Source: Pedobacter hartonius (GTDB lineage: Bacteria > Bacteroidota > Bacteroidia > Sphingobacteriales > Sphingobacteriaceae). Taken from it: 64,000 nucleotides of DNA. The first letter of the stretch is position 1. Every line of letters starts with the position of its first letter. Under the pieces are notes generated by a model. It had not been told where the DNA came from, made no database searches, and saw nothing but the letters and a program-made list of their open reading frames with translations. Below, piece by piece: positions 53,211 through 61,013 of the stretch. The position numbers were made by a program, and so were the translations under genes. The stretch is taken from assembly GCF_900107535.1 (NCBI RefSeq), contig NZ_FNRA01000011.1:155494-219493 (forward strand). Direction: 5' to 3'.

Positions 53211-54440
53211 TTACCTTTTATTTATTGGAACATAATCCATGGGAACCATGTCGCCGATCTTTTCATATGCCCAGAAACCTTCAAATAACAGTGCTTTGGC
53301 GTCGTGCATGCCTCCATTGGCATAAAAGCTAACCGGCCCCTGCAGCATTTGCACTACTGATATCTCATAGTTTGGAATTGTCAGCGGCCGCATCACATAA
53401 TGGCCCGTGTTCGAATAACCAATACTTTCCTCCTCTTTGGTATACATTACATACAGCTCATCCTTATAATTGATGGTCTTCATGTTCGGATAAATCTGTT
53501 TAACGAGAGTGTCTGTTGCCACGCCAGACATGTCCAGGCTGGTATATTCTTTTGGCAGCTCCTGCAGTTGCTGAAGCATGGTGAGTGAATCGGTAATGAT
53601 TGACACGGGTATGATTACACTTTTTCTCTTTCTCATCAGCCTCGCCCTGGCAGCTGCAATATAGCTGTCGGACGGCCTGTTTGGATTTGGTATTTTGATA
53701 CGTTTATAGATAATGAAGCCCTCTTCTTCTACCTTATTACGGTAAAGCGACTGGAAAAAATGCTGCGGTGAACCCGCATAGGCAATTTCCCTGTTCTTTA
53801 GCCAGGTTCTCCTTTTACCACCTGAGCCTTTCAGATCTTCGAATACAGGGAGTCCGGAGAAATATACGATCCTGGTATTGTAGTTATATTCAAAGAGGTT
53901 GAGCATATATTTCAGGCGGTAGCCGAGTGCTTTATTCTCTACGACAAGGAACTCATTGCTCGTTACAGTCAATACCTTGTTATCACCATCATATTTGATA
54001 TACAATACTTCGGGATTCAGAATTTTGCACTTTGCAGAATTTGGGGTTCTGCCGATAAAGAATTCCTTAAATAACTGCAGGTTCTTTTCCCTGTTTGGGT
54101 CAGCTGTGATGACAACTTCGCGCAGCTGTACGGTGTTCTCCTGCAGCACGATCGTAATGTTTACCGACTGATCGGATATGACAACACTTTTGCTGTAAGG
54201 CAGGTAACCCATCATCTGAACCACCACCTCGTATGAACCGGGTTTTAATTTGGCCAGGTTAAATTGTCCATCGCTGTTCGTCACCGTAGCAGTAGTATAG
54301 CCGCTTAAATATATCCCTGCTCCGGGAAGTGTTTCTCCTTTTTTATCCTGCACAACCCCCGTAATGGAATACAGCTTTTGGGCATGTACATTCAGGCAAA
54401 ATGCCAGCAGCAAAACTGTCCCGAGGAGATATTTAATCAT
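53211..54440 (-). CDS. Exported protein with carboxypeptidase-regulatory-like domain, no barrel
   Basis: This 409-aa exported protein has a signal peptide (MIKYLLGTVLLLAFCLNVHA-Q), then a carboxypeptidase-regulatory-like beta-sandwich (about 26-110: SITGVVQDKKGETLPGAGIY, then YEVVVQMMGYLPYSKSVVIS). The remaining 290 residues (starting NREKNLQLFKEFFIGRTPNS) are a family I know only as the C-terminal part of Bacteroidetes proteins of this build; no barrel and no catalytic motif is evident. It is probably periplasmic or attached to the outer membrane. It follows recN by about 155 bases with a terminator between them. Confidence 0.8.
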   Translation of the reverse strand: MIKYLLGTVLLLAFCLNVHAQKLYSITGVVQDKKGETLPGAGIYLSGYTTATVTNSDGQFNLAKLKPGSYEVVVQMMGYLPYSKSVVISDQSVNITIVLQENTVQLREVVITADPNREKNLQLFKEFFIGRTPNSAKCKILNPEVLYIKYDGDNKVLTVTSNEFLVVENKALGYRLKYMLNLFEYNYNTRIVYFSGLPVFEDLKGSGGKRRTWLKNREIAYAGSPQHFFQSLYRNKVEEEGFIIYKRIKIPNPNRPSDSYIAAARARLMRKRKSVIIPVSIITDSLTMLQQLQELPKEYTSLDMSGVATDTLVKQIYPNMKTINYKDELYVMYTKEEESIGYSNTGHYVMRPLTIPNYEISVVQMLQGPVSFYANGGMHDAKALLFEGFWAYEKIGDMVPMDYVPINKR

Positions 54441-54477
54441 GGGACTAATTTAACTTATCTCACAGTTATTTCGCAAT

Positions 54478-54501
54478 AAAAAAACGCCCCAAAGGAGCGT
54501 T
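54478..54501 (-). terminator. Rho-independent terminator of recN
   Basis: On the minus strand AACGCTCC-TTT-GGGGCGTT forms an 8-bp stem (one T.G pair) followed by a run of seven T residues. It is about 95 bases after the recN stop. Confidence 0.85.
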
Positions 54502-54595
54502 GAAAATGTTAAAATAGGTTAAAAAAACCGCTATGAGAGCAAGAAGCCGGTACAACTTGTTTCAGCGTGACCATCTGGCCGCTTAAAGGAATGGG

Positions 54596-56257
54596 CTAAT
54601 TTTTAAAGCTGAGCAGATCCTGTGCATTTTTTAATGCAGACTCTCCGGGGTTTTTACCGCTTAACATTTCGGCGATAGCCTGTATGCGTTCCTGGGTATT
54701 CAGTCTGCGGATTCCGGTAGTGGTTCTATCGGCATCTTCCTTTTTATGGACAAAGTAATGGGCTTCTCCTTTTGCTGCGATCTGCGGAAGGTGCGTAATG
54801 CAGATCACCTGCATATTCTGTTCCAGTTCACCAATTACATCACCTACACGAAGGGCTGTTTCTCCGGAAATTCCGGTATCTATCTCGTCAAAGATCAGTG
54901 TAGGCAATGCCGTATGTTTGGAAATGATGGATTTGATTGCCAGCATCAGCCTGGAAAGTTCGCCTCCTGAGGCAACTTTGCCTACAGGTGCCGGTGCCTG
55001 TCCTGCGTTGGCAGAAAACAACAGCGTGATCATATCTTTACCATCTTTGTTCAGGTTTTCAACAACGGTTTGTTCAATCTTGATCTTCGCATTTGGCATA
55101 CCTACCTGCACCAGAATCTCGCCAACCTGCTTCTGTGCAATACTGATTGCCTTGCTGCGGTTTTTCGACAGCACATCTGCAATCTTTTCCAGATCAATCT
55201 TTAAGGTGTTGATCTCTCTGATCAGCCGTTCTATTTCTTCGTCGCTGTTCAGCAGCGTATTTAAATTATCCGAAAGCTCGATTTGTATCGCCAGTAATTC
55301 TTCAATACTGTTTACGCGGTGTTTTTGCTGCAGCGTATATACAGTGTCCAGTCTCGTATTGATCTCTTCGATCCTGGCCGGGTTAAAAACAATATTCTCT
55401 TCAAAAACGGATGTTTCTTCAGCGATATCCCTGATTTCTATCAGCACAGAGCGCAGCCTTTCATTTAAAGCCACATAGGCAGGATTGAACTTCTCTATTC
55501 CCTGGATCTGATTAATGACCTCTTTCAAAATAGGGATTGCTGCGGTTTCTTCACCGTCAAGCAGGGTATGACCATTAACAAGTCCTCTTTTTATACTTTC
55601 GGCATGGTTTAATGCTTCCAGTTCCATTTCAAGTGCAGCCTGTTCGTCTGCACTGAGATTGGCGTTTTCAAGCTCATTGAACAGGAACTGTTCATAATCC
55701 TGTTTGCTTCTGGCTTCATCAGCAGAAGTTTGCAGATTGATCAGGTGCTGCAAGTGTTTTTTATATGCTTTAAACTTCTGCCTGTAATCTGTAAGTAAAG
55801 GCAGATGGTCTGATAAGGTATCCACAACTGATAGCTGGAATCCCGGATCATTTACTTCTGAAGTGGCATGCTGGGAATGGATATCGATAAGTTTTTCGCC
55901 AACCTGTTTCATTACAGCGAGTGTTACCGGCGTATCATTAATAAAAGCCCTGGACTTACCATCAATGGAGATTTCCCGTCTTAAAATGCTTTCCTGCTGA
56001 AAATCCAGGTCAAGTTCTTCAAAATAAGCCTGTAATGCAGTGCCGGAAAGATTAAACTGCCCTTCGATCACACATTTCTTGTCCTGGTTGAAGAAATACT
56101 TTGTTTCTGCGCGCTGTCCCAATATCAGGGATAATGCACCTAACATAATAGACTTACCCGCACCTGTTTCCCCGGTAATGATATTCAGCCCCTTGTCAAG
56201 TTCGAGGTCAACACTATCGATCAGTGCGTAATTACGTATAGAAAGTTTCTGTAGCAT
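54596..56257 (-). CDS. recN: DNA repair protein RecN
   Basis: RecN is an SMC-like ATPase that acts in double-strand break repair. Walker A GETGAGKS is at 29-36, the coiled-coil arms fill about 160-370 and the C-terminal half of the ATPase contains the signature KVASGGELSRLMLAIK and Walker B TLIFDEIDTGISG. The length of 553 aa is normal. I start at MLQKLSIRNYALID; upstream ATGs in frame (to 56368) add residues not seen in relatives. In other Bacteroidetes recN lies next to the DUF4835-coaBC-rpoZ-bamD block; here three genes separate them. Confidence 0.95.
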   Translation of the reverse strand: MLQKLSIRNYALIDSVDLELDKGLNIITGETGAGKSIMLGALSLILGQRAETKYFFNQDKKCVIEGQFNLSGTALQAYFEELDLDFQQESILRREISIDGKSRAFINDTPVTLAVMKQVGEKLIDIHSQHATSEVNDPGFQLSVVDTLSDHLPLLTDYRQKFKAYKKHLQHLINLQTSADEARSKQDYEQFLFNELENANLSADEQAALEMELEALNHAESIKRGLVNGHTLLDGEETAAIPILKEVINQIQGIEKFNPAYVALNERLRSVLIEIRDIAEETSVFEENIVFNPARIEEINTRLDTVYTLQQKHRVNSIEELLAIQIELSDNLNTLLNSDEEIERLIREINTLKIDLEKIADVLSKNRSKAISIAQKQVGEILVQVGMPNAKIKIEQTVVENLNKDGKDMITLLFSANAGQAPAPVGKVASGGELSRLMLAIKSIISKHTALPTLIFDEIDTGISGETALRVGDVIGELEQNMQVICITHLPQIAAKGEAHYFVHKKEDADRTTTGIRRLNTQERIQAIAEMLSGKNPGESALKNAQDLLSFKN

Positions 56258-56483
56258 ATTCTTTGCTAAATTATAAAAACTTAGCCAATGGATGTTTATT
56301 TCTTTGTCAACAAAAAAAGATGATTGCATTTTATGCATGGAGATCTGTACCATATGATGTTGGGGCATTCTGTGGGCTAACAGGATCTGTAATTGTTTAT
56401 AGAGAATAATTTTATCTCATTTTTGTATTTCTATAACTACAAAATTACTCAATTTTTGTATTGATAAAAATGCAATTTATTTA

Positions 56484-56544
56484 TATTTTGTATTTTCAAA
56501 CATACAAAATGAATGTGTTTTTGTATATTTGAAAATACAAAATA
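56484..56544. promoter_or_regulatory. Nested palindromes upstream of the AAA ATPase gene
   Basis: Arms 56484-56500 and 56528-56544 are exact reverse complements over 17 bp (TATTTTGTATTTTCAAA on the left). Within the 27-base spacer a TACAAAA / TTTTGTA pair forms a second dyad, so four TTTTGTA/TACAAAA boxes stand in about 60 bases, and more copies lie further upstream (56440-56462). The right arm ends six bases before the ATG. This looks like an operator or a cruciform-forming site. Confidence 0.65.
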
Positions 56545-56550
56545 GCAATT

Positions 56551-57744
56551 ATGGAGCCATTATTGCAATATCAGGATAATTTGTTAAGGGTCGTTAATAA
56601 CTCTTTCAGAAGATACCTTCATCCAAATATCAACTGGAATCAAAGGATGATAGGTATTAAAGGGCCCAGGGGAGCCGGAAAGACAACTCTGATGTTACAA
56701 TACCTCAAGTTTGATTTAAAAGAGATGAGTCAGAAATCTCTTTATGTAACTGCAGACCATACATGGTTTTACAATCACACATTATTGGATACGGCCATGG
56801 ACTGGTTTAAAAACGGCGGACGGATATTATTTATTGATGAGGTGCATAAATATCCCGGCTGGTCAAGAGAATTAAAAAACATTTATGATGGTTTGCCTGA
56901 AATGAAAGTGATCTTTTCGGCCTCATCGGCATTAGATATTTATAGGGGAGAGGCTGATTTTAGCCGTCGGGTTATCAGTTATACGCTGGCGGGGCTATCC
57001 TTCAGGGAGTATCTTATGTTTACTGAAAACTTATCGTTTGATTCTTTCATTATTGAAGATATCAGTACAAGGCACAGGGAGATTAGTTTAGCAATACTTG
57101 AGAAAATGCAGCCCCTTCCTTTATTCAACAAATATTTAAAGAACGGTTACCTGCCTATTATTGTAGAGGGCGAGGCGGAATATTTGCCAAGGCTTGAGCA
57201 GGTGATTAATGCAATAGTTGATACTGACCTTGCTTATATAGCATCTTATAATGCAGGTACAGCAGTAAAAGTGAAGCGATTATTGGGGGTAATTGCTGAA
57301 TTGGCACCATTTAAGCCTAATATATCGGCCCTGGCGCGTAAAATGGAAATTAGCAGGGAAAACATCTATGAGTATATTTATCAGCTTCGTGATGCCCGCT
57401 TATTAAACATCCTTTCTGCAGAAGGTAAAGGTCTCTCCAGGTTACAAAAGCCGGATAAAATATTTTTAGAAAATACTAATCTTGCTTACGCAATAGATAC
57501 GAATCCTGACAAAGGAAATGTGAGAGAAACATTTCTGCTTAATCAACTGATCAATGCAGGGAATGACGTTAGGGCACCTATTAATGGTGATTTTTCTGTT
57601 TCGGGCTTAACTATAGAAGTTGGTGGCAGATCAAAGACGATCAAGCAGGTTAAAGAGCAAGATTCCTTTATTGTTGCGGCAGATGATATCGAGAGCGGAT
57701 TTGGGCCGAAAGTGCCATTGTGGTTATTTGGGTTTTTATATTAA
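56551..57744 (+). CDS. AAA_14/DUF4143-type ATPase
   Basis: This is a 397-aa P-loop ATPase of the AAA_14/DUF4143 group, whose cellular role is unknown. Walker A is GPRGAGKTT (38-46), Walker B ILFIDEVHK (92-100), and the sensor-like VIFSASSALDI follows. The middle contains a winged-helix-like segment, SALARKMEISRENIYEYIYQ (about 260-280), usual in this group. The C-terminal DUF4143 region ends with a nuclease-like core (TIEVGGRSKTIKQV) that has E and K but no second conserved acid I can point to. It is a single gene in an A+T-rich setting and breaks a conserved gene order, which suggests recent acquisition. Confidence 0.87.
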   Translation: MEPLLQYQDNLLRVVNNSFRRYLHPNINWNQRMIGIKGPRGAGKTTLMLQYLKFDLKEMSQKSLYVTADHTWFYNHTLLDTAMDWFKNGGRILFIDEVHKYPGWSRELKNIYDGLPEMKVIFSASSALDIYRGEADFSRRVISYTLAGLSFREYLMFTENLSFDSFIIEDISTRHREISLAILEKMQPLPLFNKYLKNGYLPIIVEGEAEYLPRLEQVINAIVDTDLAYIASYNAGTAVKVKRLLGVIAELAPFKPNISALARKMEISRENIYEYIYQLRDARLLNILSAEGKGLSRLQKPDKIFLENTNLAYAIDTNPDKGNVRETFLLNQLINAGNDVRAPINGDFSVSGLTIEVGGRSKTIKQVKEQDSFIVAADDIESGFGPKVPLWLFGFLY

Positions 57745-57758
57745 AATATGTAAATAAA

Positions 57759-57791
57759 AAAAACGGAAGGAAATTTTCTCCTGCCGTTTTT
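57759..57791. terminator. Bidirectional hairpin terminator between the ATPase and the BlaR1-like gene
   Basis: AAAAACGG (57759-57766) pairs with CCGTTTTT (57784-57791), and after one mismatch AGGA with TCCT. The A run and T run on both sides suit termination in both directions between the convergent genes. Confidence 0.8.
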
Positions 57792-57805
57792 AGTCTAATT
57801 GTGTA

Positions 57806-59629
57806 TTAATTTTCTTTTTTAGTATTTTTATTCGCAAGATCTTCTACGTCCTTGTCAAATTTCTTCTTCAGTTCAATGTACTCAGGGGTCTGTTTTACCT
57901 TTTGGGTGTTTTCGTTTTCAATCATTATTTTAAACGGCTGTTGCTGAGTAATTGCAATTTGCTGAATGTTTTTCCTGAATTCGGGATCGCTAACAATTTT
58001 TTGAGCCTGTTCAGCCTGTATTTTTGCCTGGATCTGAATACGTTTTATCATTGCTTTTTGCTCAGGAGAATTGGCTTTGGCCTCTGCTTCTTTTGCGATT
58101 TTTTCCCATTTGGCCCTTTCTTTCGGATTGTCATATTTGGCTTTCATTTCAGCAGCAATTTTCTGCCATTTGGCTTTTTCTTCAGGTGAGTTGAACTTAC
58201 GCTGTAATTCCATCCCTTTTCTCTGTAATTCTGCCTGCATTTTTTTGACTTCTTCAGCATTTTCCCCATTGAAATGGGCCATTGCCATATCTTTCACATC
58301 AGCAGAGAAATTGATGACCATATCAGAAAGACCGGCAGTGATGGGAGCAGTGTCTATATTCAGATCCGGGGCTACCGGTGCGATTGGCGGCAATGGTGCT
58401 ACGGCAGGAGTTTTTGGTGCTGGCGGGGCAGGCGGTGTTTTGGGAGCTGCCGCGATATTCTCTGTAGCCTCGGGAGCATTTGGCGCTTTAATACGTACGG
58501 AATCAGTATTTACAATTTTAATGGCTTTCCTCTTCTTTTTCTTTCCTGTGTCTATAGGACAGAGTTCCTCCGTCAGCATAACCGCGCTGCCGTTTTTGGA
58601 AGATAGATCAGGACCGATATGTTTAGAGGTTTTTTCTTCTTTAGCAGGGTTGATCCATGCCAGTGAGATGATCGTTGCAATGGTTAAGGTTATTGCAAAG
58701 AGCTTTTGTTTTGAATTGGCATAATTAGTTTTCATATCTGTGATTCTTTTAATGCGTTGATATAAATATTGATTTGTTGCTCCTGTTGCGGCTAATGCCA
58801 GTGCGGGACTGCTTTTTTCTGTAATCAGCTCCAGTGTCAACAGTGCATGGGCATAGGTAAGAGGGGTGTCGGTTACTTTTACGACCAGGTCATCACAGGC
58901 ATGTTCCCTTTCGATATTGATGAACCTTCCTGCAAGCCATACAAAGGGATTGAAAAACAGGATGATATCTATCATTGTCCTGATCAGGTTAAAGACATAG
59001 TCGTTTCTTCTGATATGGGAAAGCTCGTGTATCAGGATGGTCTCTACCTGTTTCAGGTCCATTTGTGCGGCAAGGGCGATAGGAAAAAGGATTACAGGTT
59101 TAAAGAAACCGATCACCAGGGGTACATTTACATGGTCGGAAAGACGAAAGTCGATGTGTTTTTTGATGTTCAGTTCTTTTGTCAGGCCGTCAAAAAATGT
59201 TTTCCATTCCTGGGGGATCATGGTATAAGCGGCGTTTTTAAGCAACTGTACTTTTTTATATCCCTGGATGACGATCACTGACTGCACGATCAGTCCCAGG
59301 CCATAACAAAATACAACATAAGGGAACAGCGTTTCTATGTAATGGGCCAGGTTAAGGGGCATTGCTGCGGGCAGTGCTATTGCATGGGTAGCCATGTTCC
59401 GGGAGACATTTTCCGAAGGCCACTGAAAAGCCAGTGTAAACGTAAACACAAAGGAGACGAACATCAGGCATATTGAACTGTAGGCCAATATGTACTTCAG
59501 TTTTGCATTCAGCCTGAATACCTTCAGCTGGAAGGGAAGAAGCAATGCATAGATCAGGGCGCTTTGCCATAGTGAGTGTAATATACTCCACCCTGTTGCC
59601 TGTATCAGATTGTGTAATAACGTTTCCAT
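57806..59629 (-). CDS. BlaR1-like M56 metallopeptidase with proline-rich linker and 20-residue repeats
   Basis: This is an inner-membrane zinc protease of family M56 that probably signals to the BlaI-like repressor encoded just upstream. The zinc motif HELSH is at 201-205, with EREHACDD (240-247) providing the further acid, between four N-terminal helices and one at about 308-326. The penicillin-binding sensor domain of BlaR1/MecR1 is absent. Instead there is a Pro/Ala-rich linker (385-423) and three adjacent 20-residue repeats at 480-499, 500-519 and 520-539 (core NSPEEKAKWQKIAAE), followed by a charged helix. The total is 607 aa. The gene begins one base after blaI. Confidence 0.9.
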   Translation of the reverse strand: METLLHNLIQATGWSILHSLWQSALIYALLLPFQLKVFRLNAKLKYILAYSSICLMFVSFVFTFTLAFQWPSENVSRNMATHAIALPAAMPLNLAHYIETLFPYVVFCYGLGLIVQSVIVIQGYKKVQLLKNAAYTMIPQEWKTFFDGLTKELNIKKHIDFRLSDHVNVPLVIGFFKPVILFPIALAAQMDLKQVETILIHELSHIRRNDYVFNLIRTMIDIILFFNPFVWLAGRFINIEREHACDDLVVKVTDTPLTYAHALLTLELITEKSSPALALAATGATNQYLYQRIKRITDMKTNYANSKQKLFAITLTIATIISLAWINPAKEEKTSKHIGPDLSSKNGSAVMLTEELCPIDTGKKKKRKAIKIVNTDSVRIKAPNAPEATENIAAAPKTPPAPPAPKTPAVAPLPPIAPVAPDLNIDTAPITAGLSDMVINFSADVKDMAMAHFNGENAEEVKKMQAELQRKGMELQRKFNSPEEKAKWQKIAAEMKAKYDNPKERAKWEKIAKEAEAKANSPEQKAMIKRIQIQAKIQAEQAQKIVSDPEFRKNIQQIAITQQQPFKIMIENENTQKVKQTPEYIELKKKFDKDVEDLANKNTKKEN

Positions 59630-59630
59630 A

Positions 59631-60014
59631 TTAATTATGATCTAAATCGTTTAAATATTTCTTTATCGCTTCGATTTCATCTTTACTGGATTTATGATTT
59701 CCCAATGCCTGCATGACCATCCTCGCTGCAGATCCGTTAAAGGCGTTGTCAATTAACCGTGATACCAGGTGCTGCTGTGTTTTCTGCTGACTGGCCAGGG
59801 CACTGTATATATGTGTTTTTGAACTGGTATCTCTTTTTACGAGTCCTTTTTCATGCATGATCTGCATGAGTTTGAGCGTAGTGGTATAACCGGCTTCCTT
59901 GTTCCTGGTAAGGATATCATGTACATCCCTAACCGTGCAGTTTCCTTTCTCCCACAAGATCTGGAGTATTTCCAGTTCACTTTCCGTTGGTTTTGCTGTA
60001 ACTTCTGATGACAT
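59631..60014 (-). CDS. blaI: BlaI/MecI/CopY-family transcriptional repressor
   Basis: This is a 127-aa winged-helix dimeric repressor. Residues about 8-72 form the DNA-binding domain (PTESELEILQILWEKGNCTV, then recognition helix region AGYTTTLKLMQIMHEKGLV); the rest is the dimerisation helix pair. In this family an M56 protease relieves repression by causing cleavage of the repressor. The partner gene follows after one base, and two TACGAAT dyads cover the promoter in front of blaI, so the operon is probably autoregulated. The inducing signal is unknown. Confidence 0.93.
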   Translation of the reverse strand: MSSEVTAKPTESELEILQILWEKGNCTVRDVHDILTRNKEAGYTTTLKLMQIMHEKGLVKRDTSSKTHIYSALASQQKTQQHLVSRLIDNAFNGSAARMVMQALGNHKSSKDEIEAIKKYLNDLDHN

Positions 60015-60022
60015 AATTATTG

Positions 60023-60062
60023 TACGAATTATTTCGTATTCAAATGTACGAATATATTCGTA
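60023..60062. promoter_or_regulatory. Tandem BlaI operator candidates
   Basis: Site 1 (60023-60038, TACGAATTATTTCGTA) and site 2 (60047-60062, TACGAATATATTCGTA) are 16-base dyads, the second perfect and the first with one mismatched pair. Their centres are 24 bp apart. They flank the -7 box of the blaI promoter. BlaI-type repressors bind such dyads in pairs, though the usual core is TACAnnTGTA. Confidence 0.8.
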
Positions 60063-60070
60063 TAAACAAA
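60041..60070 (-). promoter_or_regulatory. blaI promoter: -33 TTTG and -7 TACATTTG
   Basis: On the minus strand TTTG (60070-60067) is followed after 18 bases by TACATTTG (60048-60041), close to the Bacteroidetes consensus. Operator site 2 fills the space between the two boxes and site 1 covers the expected start of transcription, so a bound repressor would block both steps. Confidence 0.7.
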
Positions 60071-60113
60071 ATAATTTTTAAAATATCTGTAAAATACTGA
60101 AATAAGAGTGTTC

Positions 60114-61013
60114 TTAATTCTTTTTCAGTGCGTCATACTTATTGAGGTTGGCGGGGTCAATCTCGTTAAGCAGGTTATAGCCATCGGTCTTATCCTGGAC
60201 TGTGCCCATGGAGAGGATGTTTACCATTTCTTCGGCCTTAGTGGCAAAATAGACATTTGGAAAAATGGAACCCAGTTTTTTCTTGTCCATTTGTTTTAGT
60301 TCGGGCAAATAGCCAAGCATCAGTTTTGAAGCTTTTGCCGGATCGGCCTGCATCTGGTCCAGTGTATTCAGATGGTAGTTATAGATGAATACCCTTAGCT
60401 CCTGGAAACTTTTACTCAGCAGGTTTTCATTTAGCCAATAGCGGTTGCGGAGTCCGTCAAACGCCTTCCAGCCTGAGTTGCCGGATACCTGTGCAAGGTT
60501 AAGTATGGTTTGTGCTTTCAGATAATATGGGGTTCCGCCGAGCTTGCTGAAGCTGTCCTTATCCAGCCCGATGACCGTATAGGCATAATAGGATAGGAGG
60601 GAACTCAGATTACTCAGGTAATTCTGATCAGAAAAATCCAGGGGCTGTCCTTCGCTGTAATTGAAATCGAAATCTTTATCGCTTAAATTGAGGAGAGTGG
60701 TGTTATAGGATGTTCCGTAAACAGGCCTGCTGGTTTGTATCTGTGCTTCTGCTTTATATGATGAACTTCCGTCCCATGCGGTAATGGTGATCACGAAGTT
60801 ACACTCGATCCGTTCCTGGGGCTGATAGCTTTGGTTACTCCACTTATTATTGTTGAGGTAATTGCGGATAGTGGACTGGATGAGGTCTACATTACTCTTA
60901 TTGATGTTAGGTACTTTGGGGGCAGTAACCTGAACCCTTGCATTTAATTCCTGCGCATACCCGCTGATGAACAGCAATAGGGAGAGCAAAGTCAGCGATA
61001 GCCTCTTTTTCAT
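60114..61013 (-). CDS. DUF4835-family exported protein
   Basis: This is a 299-aa exported protein of the DUF4835 family of Bacteroidetes; function unknown. The signal peptide MKKRLSLTLLSLLLFISGYA is cleaved before Q21. The mature part begins ELNARVQVTAPKVPNINKSN, and QPQERIECNFVITITAWDGS and YYAYTVIGLDKDSFSKLGGT are typical. The last four bases of coaBC overlap its start, and the order coaBC-DUF4835 is conserved in the phylum, which suggests a housekeeping envelope role. Confidence 0.88.
   Translation of the reverse strand: MKKRLSLTLLSLLLFISGYAQELNARVQVTAPKVPNINKSNVDLIQSTIRNYLNNNKWSNQSYQPQERIECNFVITITAWDGSSSYKAEAQIQTSRPVYGTSYNTTLLNLSDKDFDFNYSEGQPLDFSDQNYLSNLSSLLSYYAYTVIGLDKDSFSKLGGTPYYLKAQTILNLAQVSGNSGWKAFDGLRNRYWLNENLLSKSFQELRVFIYNYHLNTLDQMQADPAKASKLMLGYLPELKQMDKKKLGSIFPNVYFATKAEEMVNILSMGTVQDKTDGYNLLNEIDPANLNKYDALKKN

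Noticed and set aside
56551..57744. The AAA ATPase as part of a defence system
   Set aside because: It is a single gene without nuclease, toxin or reverse-transcriptase partners nearby, so a defence role cannot be supported from the window.
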